Of a DNA stretch of 64,000 bases, positions 25,546 to 35,376 are shown in pieces. The notes beneath the pieces were generated by a model. That model saw only the letters and a list, made by a program, of their open reading frames with translations. It was not told the DNA's origin and did no database searches. Positions within the stretch are counted from its first letter, which is position 1. Each line of letters starts with the position of its first letter. Both the position numbers and the translations under genes were made by a program. The stretch is from positions 7,795 to 71,794 of the forward strand of contig JAYZWL010000106.1 in assembly GCA_036154955.1 (NCBI GenBank). Reading direction: 5' to 3'. The stretch comes from Albimonas sp036154955. Lineage in GTDB: Bacteria; Pseudomonadota; Alphaproteobacteria; Rhodobacterales; Rhodobacteraceae.

Positions 25546-26471
25546 CCCGCCCGCCGGGCGGCGGAGAGCGCCACGGCCATCCGCGCCGCCAGCCGCGCGT
25601 TGGCGCGCACCAGCGCCACGTTGGCGGTCAGGCTGCGGCCCCCGGTCAGCTCCAGCACCCGGCCCAGAAGGAACGGCGTGACCCCCTTGCCGCCGACGCC
25701 CTGCGCCTCGGCCTCCGCCACCGCGCGATCGATGAAGCCGGCGATCTCGGCGGCCGGAATCTCGTCCTCTTCCGCTATGGGATTGCAGACCAGCATGCCC
25801 TTGCCGCCGACGCGGGCGTGGGCGGCGAAGGCGGCGGCGAGGGCCTCCGGGGTCTCCACCCGCTCGTCCAGCGCGAGGCCCGAGGCGCGGGAGAAGAAGG
25901 CCGGGAACTCGGACGCGCCGTAGCCCAGCACCGGCACGCCCGCCGTCTCCAGGTATTCGAGGGTTTTCGGGAGGTCGAGGATCGACTTCGCCCCCGCGCA
26001 GACCACCGCGACCGGCGAGGTCGCGAGCTCCGGCAGGTCGGCGGAGACGTCGCCGGTCTTCTCCACGCCCCGATGCACGCCGCCGATGCCGCCGGTGGCG
26101 AAGACCTCGATCCCCGCCAGCGCCGCGATGCGCATGGTCGCGGCGACCGTGGTCCCGGCCGTCGCCCGGGCCGCGATGGCGGGCCCGAGATCCTTGGCCG
26201 AGGCCTTGCGCACCTCCGCCGGCAGGGCCGCCAGCGCCTCCAGCTCCGCGTCCGAGAGGCCTGCGCGCAGCGCGCCGTCGATCACCGCGACGGTGGCGGG
26301 CACGGCGCCCTGGGCCCGCACCTCCGCCTCCACCGCGCGGGCGGTGGAGAGGTTCACGGGGATCGGCATGCCATGGGTGACGATCGCGGTCTCCAGCGCC
26401 ACCACGGGGGCGCCGGAGGCCAGCGCCTCGGCCACCTCGGCGGAGAGGCGCAGGTCGGGATGGGCGGTCAT
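25542..26471 (-). CDS. psuG: pseudouridine-5'-phosphate glycosidase
   Basis: A 309-residue enzyme that cleaves the C-C bond of pseudouridine 5'-phosphate to uracil and ribose 5-phosphate. VVALETAIVTHGMPIPVN, KASAKDLG with the catalytic-region lysine, FATGGIGGVHRG, VVCAGAKSILDLPKTLE, and the GKGVTPFLLGRV end are diagnostic for PsuG. The ATG at 26471 has a good AAGGAG site 7 bp upstream; the longer frame begins in non-conserved sequence. It is coupled to the psuK gene by an ATGA overlap. Confidence 0.95.
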   Translation of the reverse strand: MTAHPDLRLSAEVAEALASGAPVVALETAIVTHGMPIPVNLSTARAVEAEVRAQGAVPATVAVIDGALRAGLSDAELEALAALPAEVRKASAKDLGPAIAARATAGTTVAATMRIAALAGIEVFATGGIGGVHRGVEKTGDVSADLPELATSPVAVVCAGAKSILDLPKTLEYLETAGVPVLGYGASEFPAFFSRASGLALDERVETPEALAAAFAAHARVGGKGMLVCNPIAEEDEIPAAEIAGFIDRAVAEAEAQGVGGKGVTPFLLGRVLELTGGRSLTANVALVRANARLAARMAVALSAARRAG

Positions 26472-26657
26472 GGGCGGCTCCTTGCAGTCATCGGCGCGAG
26501 CCATGCCGCGCCCCGCGCCCCGGCGCAAGCCGCGCTGCGCGGAGAGGGGGGGACGGCGCCGCCGGGCGCCCCCGGCTCAGGGCCGCGCGGGCGCCCGGTC
26601 GCGGCTCTCGTCCGGGGCGTCGCGCGGCCTCCCTCCCCGTCCCGCGCACGGGAACGG

Positions 26658-26683
26658 AAAAGGGCGGACCCGAAGGCCCGCCC
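26658..26683 (-). terminator. rho-independent terminator of the suc-lpd operon
   Basis: On the minus strand, a 9-bp stem (one G-T pair) closed by a TTCG tetraloop and followed by TTTTCC. It lies 28 bp past the lpd stop and marks the end of the long sucC-to-lpd transcript. Confidence 0.9.
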
Positions 26684-26711
26684 CTGTCGTCCCGCCGCCG
26701 CCCCGCGGGCG

Positions 26712-28112
26712 TCAGGCGTGGATGGCGCCGTCGCCGCAGGCCATCGCCGCCTCTTTCACCGCCTCGGAGAAGGTCGGGTGGGCGTGGCAGGTGCGGGCCA
26801 GATCCTCGGCCGCGGCGCCGAATTCCATCGCCACGCAGACCTCGTGGATCAGGTCGCCCGCCGCCGGGCCGATGATGTGGCAGCCCAGGATCCGGTCCGT
26901 CTCCTTGTCCGCGAGGATCTTCACGAAACCGTCGCCGGCGAAGTTGGCCTTGGCGCGCCCGTTGCCCATGAAGGGGAACTTGCCGACCTTGTAGGCGCGG
27001 CCCTCCTCCTTCAGCTGCTCCTCGGTCTTGCCGACGGAGGCGACTTCGGGGCTGGTGTAGATCACGCCGGGGATCACGTCGTAGTTCACGTGACCCGCCT
27101 GGCCGGCGATGATCTCGGCCACCGCGCCGCCCTCGTCCTCGGCCTTGTGAGCCAGCATCGGCCCGGCGATCACGTCGCCGATGGCGTAGCAGCCTTCCAG
27201 CCGGGTGCGGAAATGGTCGTCCACCACGATCCGCCCGCGGCCGTCGAGTTCGATGCCCATGTCCTCGAGCCCGAGGCCCTCGGTGTAGGGCTTGCGCCCG
27301 GTGGCGACGAGCACGACGTCGGTCTCCAGCGAATGCTCGCTGTCGTCCTTGCGCAGCTTGTAGTTGACGGTCAGCCGCTCGCCCTTCTCCACCGACTGCA
27401 CAGCGGCGCCGAGGGTGAATTTCAGGCCCTGCCGGGTCAGCAGCTTCTGGAAGCTCTTGCAGACCTCGCCGTCCATGCCGGGGGTGATCTGGTCGAGATA
27501 CTCGATCACCTGCACCTCGGCCCCGAGCCGCTTCCAGACCGAGCCCAGCTCCAGCCCGATGACGCCGGCGCCGATGACCACCATCGACTTGGGCACCTCC
27601 TTGAGCTCCAGCGCGCCGGTGGAGGACACGATCCGCTCCTCGTCCAGCTCCACGAAGGGGGGCACGGCGACGTCGGAGCCGGTGGCGATGACGATGGACT
27701 TCGCCTTGTAGGTCCCGCCGCTCTCGCCGTCGACGGTCACTTCGCCCTTGCCGGTGATCTTGCCGAAGCCCTTGAGCCACTTGACCTTGTTCTTCTTGAA
27801 CAGGAACTCGATGCCGCCGGTGTTGGAGTCGATCACCGTCTGCTTGTAGGCGAGCATCTTGGGCACGTCGATCGACACGCCCTCCACACCGATGCCCATC
27901 TTGGCGAAGTTCGCCTCGGTCTCGTGCACCAGTTCGGAGGAATGCAGCAGCGCCTTGGAGGGGATGCAGCCGACGTTGAGGCAGGTGCCGCCGAGCGTCG
28001 CGCGGCTTTCCACGCAGGCCGCCTTCAGGCCCAGCTGGGCCGCGCGGATGGCGCAGTAATAGCCGCCGGGGCCGCCGCCGATCACGATGACGTCGAATTC
28101 GGTCTCGGACAT
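26712..28112 (-). CDS. lpdA: dihydrolipoyl dehydrogenase (E3)
   Basis: A 466-residue FAD enzyme that reoxidises dihydrolipoamide on SucB and reduces NAD. FAD motif VIVIGGGPGGYYCAIRAAQLG is at residues 8-28 and the redox disulfide is in GGTCLNVGCIPSK. The NAD motif GAGVIGLELGSVW is central, and the C-terminal dimer domain has CHAHPTFSEAVKEA with the catalytic His-Glu pair. It is the last gene of the suc operon, so it most likely serves 2-oxoglutarate dehydrogenase. The ATG at 28112 has AAGGAGG 6 bp upstream. Confidence 0.97.
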   Translation of the reverse strand: MSETEFDVIVIGGGPGGYYCAIRAAQLGLKAACVESRATLGGTCLNVGCIPSKALLHSSELVHETEANFAKMGIGVEGVSIDVPKMLAYKQTVIDSNTGGIEFLFKKNKVKWLKGFGKITGKGEVTVDGESGGTYKAKSIVIATGSDVAVPPFVELDEERIVSSTGALELKEVPKSMVVIGAGVIGLELGSVWKRLGAEVQVIEYLDQITPGMDGEVCKSFQKLLTRQGLKFTLGAAVQSVEKGERLTVNYKLRKDDSEHSLETDVVLVATGRKPYTEGLGLEDMGIELDGRGRIVVDDHFRTRLEGCYAIGDVIAGPMLAHKAEDEGGAVAEIIAGQAGHVNYDVIPGVIYTSPEVASVGKTEEQLKEEGRAYKVGKFPFMGNGRAKANFAGDGFVKILADKETDRILGCHIIGPAAGDLIHEVCVAMEFGAAAEDLARTCHAHPTFSEAVKEAAMACGDGAIHA

Positions 28113-28158
28113 CAGTTCCTCCTTGCGGGCGTCCGCCCGCCGGTTCGGGCCGCGCGCC

Positions 28159-28578
28159 TCAGAGCAGCGCGGCGAGGATCATCAGGACCGCGGCGGCGTT
28201 GCCGACCGCGAACACCACGCTGCGCCACGGGACCAGGCCGAAGGCGTAGCAGGGAACGTAAAGCGCGCGCGCGACCAGCCAGGTCCAGGCGCAGGCCGCG
28301 GTGAAGGCCGAGCCCGCGCCGAGCAGCGTGACCGTGAGCGCCGCGACCGCGTAGAGCAGCAGGGATTCGTGCATGTTGCCCAGCGCCCGGTGCAGACGGC
28401 CGCAGCGGGTGGAGAGCGTCAGCGGCTCGTCGCGATTGCCCAGCGTCTTGGCCGTCCCCAGTTCGAGATTGGCGGGGATCGCCATGGCGAAGAACTGCAC
28501 GGTCAGCAGCAGGCCGCCGAGGCCGAGCACCACGATCTCGGTCCCGCCCAGCGGCACGAGGGGGGCTTCGCCGGTCAT
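28159..28578 (-). CDS. MAPEG-family membrane protein
   Basis: A 139-residue integral membrane protein with four predicted helices. The ANLELGTAKTLGNRDEP and GRLHRALGNMHESLLLYA segments fit the bacterial MAPEG family (membrane-associated eicosanoid/glutathione metabolism fold). Its substrate is unknown. Its ATG overlaps the stop of the thioesterase gene (ATGA), and it lies between that gene and lpdA. The pair is thus embedded in the suc operon. Confidence 0.8.
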   Translation of the reverse strand: MTGEAPLVPLGGTEIVVLGLGGLLLTVQFFAMAIPANLELGTAKTLGNRDEPLTLSTRCGRLHRALGNMHESLLLYAVAALTVTLLGAGSAFTAACAWTWLVARALYVPCYAFGLVPWRSVVFAVGNAAAVLMILAALL

Positions 28579-29081
28579 GCCGCGGCCTCTTCCGCCCCGG
28601 CCTCGCGCGGCCCGGTCTCGCGCGGCAGGTAGACACGGCCCGTGGCCAGCACCGCGCCGCAGAGCGTGGCGGTCCCGTCCGCGTCCACCGCGTAGACGTC
28701 CGCCGCGCCCACGGAGGTCGAGCGGCCGAGCTGCATGACCCGCCCCACCGCGCGCAGCTGCACGCCCTTCGCGGGCGCGCACATCTTCACGGTGAAATCC
28801 AGCGTCGCCATGCGGGTGTTCTTGGGCTGAAGCGTCAGCACCGAATGCATCGCCGCCACGTCGCCCAGCGTGCCGACCGAGCCGGCGGCGAAATGGCCTT
28901 CGGGGCCTTCCTGGCTGTCGGTCAGCGGAATTTCTATCACCGCCTGCCCGGGCTCCAGCGACACCACGCTCAGCCCGATGGCCCGGAAGATCGGGTGCAG
29001 CGCCAGCCGGCGGACGCCGTCCTCCCGGAAGTCGGGGTTGCGGGGCTCGGCGACGATACGGGCGGCGAAGTCGGGCGTCAT
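28575..29081 (-). CDS. PaaI-family hot-dog thioesterase
   Basis: A 168-residue acyl-CoA thioesterase-like protein of the PaaI/YigI group. The hot-dog core contains GHFAAGSVGTLGDVAAMHSVLTL, in which the usual acid/base residue is replaced by the GSVGTLGD arrangement, and ATLDFTVKMCAPAKG. It is expected to hydrolyse a small acyl-CoA. Its place between sucB and lpd might link it to CoA recycling, but this is inference. The tail is Glu/Ala-rich. It is coupled to the MAPEG gene by a 4-bp overlap. Confidence 0.82.
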   Translation of the reverse strand: MTPDFAARIVAEPRNPDFREDGVRRLALHPIFRAIGLSVVSLEPGQAVIEIPLTDSQEGPEGHFAAGSVGTLGDVAAMHSVLTLQPKNTRMATLDFTVKMCAPAKGVQLRAVGRVMQLGRSTSVGAADVYAVDADGTATLCGAVLATGRVYLPRETGPREAGAEEAAA

Positions 29082-29151
29082 GCGCGGGCCTCGGCGGGGA
29101 AGGGGGGCGCCGCCCCGCTTGGGGACGGCGCCGGGTTTCAGGCGGAAGGGA

Positions 29152-30684
29152 TCAGAGATCCATCAGCAGGCGGCGCGGATCCTCCAGCGCCTCCTTGACC
29201 CGCACGAGGAAGGTCACCGCGCCCTTGCCGTCGACGATGCGGTGATCGTAGCTCAGCGCCAGATACATCATCGGGCGGATCACGATCTGGCCGCCGACCA
29301 CCATCGGCCGCTCCTGGATCTTGTGCATGCCCAGGATGCCCGACTGCGGGGGGTTGAGGATCGGGGACGACATCAGCGACCCGTAGACCCCGCCGTTGGA
29401 GATGGTGAAGGTGCCGCCCTGCATCTCGGCCATCGACAGCTTGCCGTCGCGGGCCCGCAGACCCAGTTCGCCGATCTTCTTCTCGATTTCCGAGAAGGAC
29501 ATCTGGTCGGCGTCGCGCACCACCGGAACCACCAGCCCGTTGGGCGTGCCGACGGCGACGCCCATGTGGTAGTAGTTCTTGTAGACCACGTCGGTCCCGT
29601 CGATCTCGGCGTTGACGTCCGGGACCTCCTTCAGCGCGTGGATGCAGGCCTTCACGAAGAAGGACATGAAGCCCAGCTTCACGCCGTGCTTCTTCTCGAA
29701 CACGCCCTTGTATTCGTCGCGCAGGTCCATGATCGCCTTCATGTCCACCTCGTTGTAGGTGGTCAGCATGGCGGCGGTGTTCTGCGCGTCCTTCAGACGG
29801 CGGGCGATGGTCTGACGCAGGCGCGTCATGCGCACCCGCTCCTCCCGCTCCGCGTCCGAGGCGGCGACGGGGGCGCGGGGGGCGGGGGCCGGGGTCGGCG
29901 CGGGGGCGGATTTCTGGGCCACGGCCTTCTGCACGTCCTCTTTCATGACCCGGCCGTCGCGGCCGGTGCCGGTCACGTCGCCGGGCTTCAGGCCCGCTTC
30001 TGCCATCGCCTTCTTGGCCGAGGGGGCGTCCTCCACATCCTTGCCCGACGCGGCGGGCGCGGCTGCGGCGGGGGCCGGCGCGGCGGCGGGGGTCGAGGCC
30101 GCGGCGGTCGCGCCCGCGGTCACCCGGGCCAGCAGTCCGCCGGCCTGGACGGTCTCGCCCTCCTGCACCAGGATCTCGGCGATGACGCCGGCCACCGGGC
30201 TCGGCGCCTCGACCGAGACCTTGTCGGTCTCCAGCTCGCACAGCATCTCGTCGACCGCGACCGCGTCGCCCACCTTCTTGAACCAGGTGGAGACGGTGGC
30301 CTCGGTGACGCTTTCGCCCAGGCTGGGGACCTTCACGTCCACGGTCTCGCCGCCGCCCGAGGGGGCGGAGGCGGAGTCGGCCGGGGCCTCTTCCGCGGCC
30401 GCGGCCGGGGCGGAGGCGGCGGGCTTCGGCGCGGGGGCCGCGCCCTCGCCCTCGACCACGGTGGCCAGCAGCGCGTTGACGCCGACGGTCTCGCCCTCGG
30501 TCGCCACGATCTCGCCCAGCACGCCGGCGGCGGGGCAGGGCACCTCCACCGTGACCTTGTCGGTCTCCAGCTCGCACAGCATCTCGTCCACGGCCACCGC
30601 GTCGCCCGGCTTCTTGAACCAGGTCGCGACGGTCGCCTCGGTGACGCTCTCGCCGAGAGTCGGAACTCTCACTTCAACGGTCAT
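29152..30684 (-). CDS. sucB: 2-oxoglutarate dehydrogenase E2 (dihydrolipoyl succinyltransferase), two lipoyl domains
   Basis: A 510-residue core subunit that transfers the succinyl group to CoA. Two lipoyl domains are in tandem (about residues 1-76 and 108-183), each with the lipoyl-lysine motif ETDKV. Ala/Pro/Glu-rich linkers separate them. A peripheral-subunit binding domain follows (about 212-250, with GTGRDGRVMKEDV). The catalytic domain ends with YDHRIVDGKGAV, His 481 and Asp 485 being catalytic. Most E2o proteins, including E. coli SucB, have one lipoyl domain, so duplication is notable. The ATG has GAGGGAG upstream and lies 12 bp after sucA. Confidence 0.96.
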   Translation of the reverse strand: MTVEVRVPTLGESVTEATVATWFKKPGDAVAVDEMLCELETDKVTVEVPCPAAGVLGEIVATEGETVGVNALLATVVEGEGAAPAPKPAASAPAAAAEEAPADSASAPSGGGETVDVKVPSLGESVTEATVSTWFKKVGDAVAVDEMLCELETDKVSVEAPSPVAGVIAEILVQEGETVQAGGLLARVTAGATAAASTPAAAPAPAAAAPAASGKDVEDAPSAKKAMAEAGLKPGDVTGTGRDGRVMKEDVQKAVAQKSAPAPTPAPAPRAPVAASDAEREERVRMTRLRQTIARRLKDAQNTAAMLTTYNEVDMKAIMDLRDEYKGVFEKKHGVKLGFMSFFVKACIHALKEVPDVNAEIDGTDVVYKNYYHMGVAVGTPNGLVVPVVRDADQMSFSEIEKKIGELGLRARDGKLSMAEMQGGTFTISNGGVYGSLMSSPILNPPQSGILGMHKIQERPMVVGGQIVIRPMMYLALSYDHRIVDGKGAVTFLVRVKEALEDPRRLLMDL

Positions 30685-30696
30685 AGTCTAACTCCC

Positions 30697-33648
30697 TCAG
30701 CCGAGCGCGTCGGAGAGCAGCGTCTCCTGCTCCTGGCGATGCTTGGAGGCGAGCCCGGTCGCCGGCGACGCCGAGGCCGCCCGGCCCGCATAGCGGGGAC
30801 GGCCATGAGCGGCGCCGATGCGCCCGAGCACCCATTCGATATTCGGTTCCACGAAGGTCCAGGCGCCCTGGTTCTTCGGCTCTTCCTGACACCAGACGAT
30901 TTCCGCATCCTTGAAGCGCGACAGCTCCTTGGTCAGCGAAATCGCCGGGAACGGATAGAACTGCTCCAGACGCAGCAGATAGACGTCGTCGCGCCCCTCC
31001 GCGTCCCGCTTTTCCAGCAGGTCGTAGTAGACCTTGCCGGAGCAGATCACGACGCGCTTGATCTCCGCGTCGGGCTTGAGCGTCAGCTCCGACCCGCCGC
31101 CCATCTCCGCATCGTCCCACAGCACCCGGTGGAAGCTGGAGCCGGTGGCCAGATCGTCCAGCGTCGACACGCACTTCTTGTGGCGCAGCAGCGACTTGGG
31201 CGTGACCAGCACCAGCGGCTTGCGGAAGGTGCGGTGCAGCTGGCGGCGCAGGATGTGGAAGTAGTTCGCCGGGGTCGAGCAGTTGGCGACGATCCAGTTG
31301 TCCTCCGCCGAAAGCTGGAGATACCGCTCCAGCCGGGCCGAGGAATGCTCCGGCCCCTGGCCCTCGAAGCCATGGGGCAGCAGCATCACCAGCCCGGACA
31401 TGCGCAGCCACTTGCGCTCGCCCGACGAGATGAACTGGTCGAACATGATCTGGGCGCCGTTGGCGAAGTCGCCGAACTGGGCCTCCCACAGGGTCAGCGT
31501 GTTGGGCTCGGCCAGCGAGTAGCCGTATTCGTAGCCCAGCACCGCGTATTCGGAGAGCATCGAGTCCACGACCTCATACTGGGCCTGGCCGGGCTTGATG
31601 CTGTTGAGCGGGAAGTACCGCTCCTCCGTCTCCTGGTCGATGATGCCGGAATGGCGCTGGGAGAAGGTGCCGCGGGTCGAATCCTGCCCGGCGAGCCGGA
31701 CCGGGTAGCCCTCGGTCAGCAGGGTGCCGAAGGCCAGCGCCTCGGCGGTCGCCCAGTCGATGCCGACGCCGGACTCGACCATCTCCTTGCGGCCCTCGTA
31801 GACGCGGGCGACCGTGCGGTGCGCCTTCACGCTGTCGGGGATGGTGGTGATCGCCTCGCCGACCTCGCGCAGCCGCTCGATCGGGACCGAGGTCGCGCCG
31901 CGCTGGTATTCGCCTTCGCCCGCGCCCATGCCCGACCACTTGCCGTCCAGCCAGTCGGCCTTGTTGGGGCGGAACTCCTTGGCGGCCTCGAACTCCTCGT
32001 TCAGGAAGGCCTGGAAGCGCGCCTTCTCGTCCTCGATCTCCCCTTCGGGGATCAGGCCGTCGGTCACCAGCCGGTCGGTGTAGAGCTGAAGCGTGGTCTT
32101 GTGCCGCTTGATGGTGTTGTACATCAGCGGCTGGGTGAACATCGGCTCGTCGCCTTCGTTGTGACCGAAGCGGCGGTAGCAGAAGATGTCCAGAACCACG
32201 TCCTTGTGGAACTTCTGGCGGTATTCCGTGGCCACCCGCGCGGCGTGGACCACCGCCTCCGGATCGTCGCCGTTGACGTGGAAGATCGGAGCCTCGACCA
32301 TCAGCGCCACGTCGGTCGGGTAGGGGCTGGACCGCGAGTTGTGGGGCGCCGTGGTGAAGCCGATCTGGTTGTTCACCACGATATGGATGGTGCCGCCGGT
32401 GCGGTGGCCCTTCAGGCCCGACAGGCCGAAGCACTCCGTCACCACGCCCTGGCCGGCGAAGGCCGCGTCGCCGTGCAGCAGGATCGGCAACACCGCGGTC
32501 CGGTCCTCATCGTGAAGCTGATACTGCTTGGCGCGCACCTTGCCGAGCACGACCGGGTTCACCGCCTCCAGGTGCGAGGGGTTGGCGGTCAGCGACAGGT
32601 GCACCTTGTTGCCGTCGAACTCCCGGTCCGAGGAGGCGCCGAGGTGATACTTCACGTCGCCCGAGCCCTGCACCTCGTCCGGCGTCGAGGACCCGCCGTG
32701 GAACTCGTTGAAGATCGCCTTGTAGGGCTTGCCCATCACGCAGGCGAGCACGTTGAGGCGGCCGCGATGGGGCATGCCCACCACGATCTCCTTCACGCCG
32801 AGCGCGCCGCCCCGCTTGATGATCTGCTCCATCGCCGGGATCAGCGCCTCGCCGCCGTCGAGGCCGAAGCGCTTGGTGCCCATGTACTTGACCTGGAGGA
32901 ACTTCTCGAAGCCCTCGGCCTCCACCAGCTTCGACAGGATCGCGCGGCGGCCCTGCTTGGTGAACTGGATCTCCTTGCCGTAGCCCTCGATCCGCTCCTT
33001 CAGCCAGCCGGCCTCCTCGGGGTTGGAGATGTGCATGTATTGCAGCGCGAAGGTGCCGCAATAGGTGCGCGAGACCAGCGCCACGATCTCGCGCATCGAG
33101 GCGGTCTCCAGCCCCAGCACCTGGTCGAGGAAGATCGGCCGGTCCATGTCGGCCTCGGCGAAGCCGTAGGACCGGGGGTCGAGCTCGGGATGCGGGGTCT
33201 GGGCGGTGATGCGCAGCGGGTCGAGATCGGCGGCCAGGTGGCCGCGGATGCGATAGGCGCGGATCAGCATGATGGCGCGCACGGAATCGAGCACCGCCTT
33301 GCGCACCTGGTCGTCGGAGACCTGGGCGCCCGTCTCGGTCGCCTTGGCCTTGATCTTCTCGCCCAGCGCCTTGGGGGAGACGTCGGCCTCCCACTCGCCG
33401 GTCAGCGCGCCGGTGAGGTCGGAGCGGTCGATCGGCGGCCAGTCGGTCCGCAGCCAGGACGGGCCCGCGGCCTCCGCCTCGACCGCGCCGAGATCGTCGC
33501 CGAGCGAGGCGAAATAGTTGCGCCAGCTCTCGTCCACCGAAGCGGGATCCTTGGCGTAGCGCGCGTGGAGCTGCTCCACGTAGACCGCGTTCTGCCCCTG
33601 CAGGAAGGACGAGTTATGGAAGGCCTTGTTGGGGCTCTGATCCGTCAT
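30697..33648 (-). CDS. sucA: 2-oxoglutarate dehydrogenase E1 component
   Basis: A 983-residue thiamine-diphosphate enzyme that decarboxylates 2-oxoglutarate and succinylates the SucB lipoyl groups. The N-terminal FLQGQNAVYVEQLHARY motif binds E2/E3. GMPHRGRLNVLACV and HGDAAFAGQGVV are ThDP-domain signatures. YRRFGHNEGDEP and the C-terminal half complete the family pattern. The start is set at 33648 (MTDQSPN); an upstream ATG at 33699 adds 17 unlikely residues. No strong Shine-Dalgarno is seen, so it may depend on translation of the preceding gene. Confidence 0.97.
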   Translation of the reverse strand: MTDQSPNKAFHNSSFLQGQNAVYVEQLHARYAKDPASVDESWRNYFASLGDDLGAVEAEAAGPSWLRTDWPPIDRSDLTGALTGEWEADVSPKALGEKIKAKATETGAQVSDDQVRKAVLDSVRAIMLIRAYRIRGHLAADLDPLRITAQTPHPELDPRSYGFAEADMDRPIFLDQVLGLETASMREIVALVSRTYCGTFALQYMHISNPEEAGWLKERIEGYGKEIQFTKQGRRAILSKLVEAEGFEKFLQVKYMGTKRFGLDGGEALIPAMEQIIKRGGALGVKEIVVGMPHRGRLNVLACVMGKPYKAIFNEFHGGSSTPDEVQGSGDVKYHLGASSDREFDGNKVHLSLTANPSHLEAVNPVVLGKVRAKQYQLHDEDRTAVLPILLHGDAAFAGQGVVTECFGLSGLKGHRTGGTIHIVVNNQIGFTTAPHNSRSSPYPTDVALMVEAPIFHVNGDDPEAVVHAARVATEYRQKFHKDVVLDIFCYRRFGHNEGDEPMFTQPLMYNTIKRHKTTLQLYTDRLVTDGLIPEGEIEDEKARFQAFLNEEFEAAKEFRPNKADWLDGKWSGMGAGEGEYQRGATSVPIERLREVGEAITTIPDSVKAHRTVARVYEGRKEMVESGVGIDWATAEALAFGTLLTEGYPVRLAGQDSTRGTFSQRHSGIIDQETEERYFPLNSIKPGQAQYEVVDSMLSEYAVLGYEYGYSLAEPNTLTLWEAQFGDFANGAQIMFDQFISSGERKWLRMSGLVMLLPHGFEGQGPEHSSARLERYLQLSAEDNWIVANCSTPANYFHILRRQLHRTFRKPLVLVTPKSLLRHKKCVSTLDDLATGSSFHRVLWDDAEMGGGSELTLKPDAEIKRVVICSGKVYYDLLEKRDAEGRDDVYLLRLEQFYPFPAISLTKELSRFKDAEIVWCQEEPKNQGAWTFVEPNIEWVLGRIGAAHGRPRYAGRAASASPATGLASKHRQEQETLLSDALG

Positions 33649-33718
33649 GGCGTTGCAGGCGCGGAGCGCGCCCTCCCTTGCGAGCGCGGGGGCGGGCATG
33701 CCCCCGGCGAAGTCGGCC

Positions 33719-34276
33719 TCACGCCCCGGAGGGCGGGGGGCCGAAGCGGTTGGCGCCGGGCTCGCCGCGCGAGGCGAGCCAGACGACGAGCACGATATAG
33801 GCGATCAGCGGGGCGAACATGATGCCCAGCAGCAACAGACCGGCGCCGCCGGCCATCGCCGCCGCCGCCAGACCGGTCACGTCGAAGGATCCCGCCAGCC
33901 CCAGCACGCCCGCGGCCAGCGTCGCCAGCACCAGGCCCATGGCCCCGATGGCGTGCGGCAGCAGGCACCACAGGCCCGACCGGCCGATGTCGTGCAGCCG
34001 GCGCCAGTTGGCGGCCAGCATCGGCAGGAACACGGCGACCCCCAGCGCGGTCCCGATCGGCGCGGGGCCGGACACGGAGGCGGACGCGGCCTCCGTCGTG
34101 CCGGTGGAGACGGTCGCCGTCTCCGCCGTCCCGAACAGGATCGTGTCGAGGATTCCGGCGGCCAGGGTGGCGATCAGCGCGGCCAGCACGAAATACCAGA
34201 ACTCCGACCGCGAGGCGCGGCCGGAGAAGGTCACGTATTTGCCCAGGCATTCCCGGACGGCTGCGGCGAGGCCCAT
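33719..34276 (-). CDS. DUF805 membrane protein inside the suc operon
   Basis: A 185-residue inner-membrane protein of the DUF805/YhaH type. The start MGLAAAVRECLGKYVTFSGRASRSEFWYF and the later NWRRLHDIGRSGLWCLLP are diagnostic. Four hydrophobic segments are seen. A Ser/Thr/Ala-rich loop at about residues 50-75 looks periplasmic. Function is unknown for the family. It lies between sucD and sucA, on the same strand, 58 bp after sucD and 70 bp before sucA, so it is presumably co-transcribed. Confidence 0.85.
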   Translation of the reverse strand: MGLAAAVRECLGKYVTFSGRASRSEFWYFVLAALIATLAAGILDTILFGTAETATVSTGTTEAASASVSGPAPIGTALGVAVFLPMLAANWRRLHDIGRSGLWCLLPHAIGAMGLVLATLAAGVLGLAGSFDVTGLAAAAMAGGAGLLLLGIMFAPLIAYIVLVVWLASRGEPGANRFGPPPSGA

Positions 34277-34301
34277 GGCTCCGCTCCCGTGATCGGTCGG
34301 C

Positions 34302-34326
34302 GCGCCGCCCCGGGAAGGGGCGGCGC
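34302..34326 (-). promoter_or_regulatory. strong hairpin between sucD and the DUF805 gene
   Basis: A perfect 10-bp GC stem (34302-34311 with 34317-34326) and a 5-nt loop, with no T-run after it on the minus strand. It could be an mRNA processing or stabilising element that sets different levels of SucCD and SucAB. It does not look like a terminator. Confidence 0.5.
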
Positions 34327-34334
34327 TGAAAGGC

Positions 34335-35219
<885 letters not shown>

Positions 35220-35376
35220 TGACGTACTCCCTCTTTTCGCCTCCCGCACGCTTGGCGGAAGATGCTCCTGATCCGCCGGGGGCGCGCCGCTTGGGCGCCG
35301 TCTCCCGGCCGAAACCCCGGCGGCCGCGACGGGCGCGCCGGGAACGAATTCGCGTCGCGGACGCGGGGCCCCGCCG

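Noticed and set aside
28870..33822. A 1650-residue open frame on the plus strand opposite sucB and sucA
   Set aside because: It is a GC-rich shadow of two well-identified genes on the other strand; its product is low-complexity His/Arg/Gly/Val sequence with no domain.
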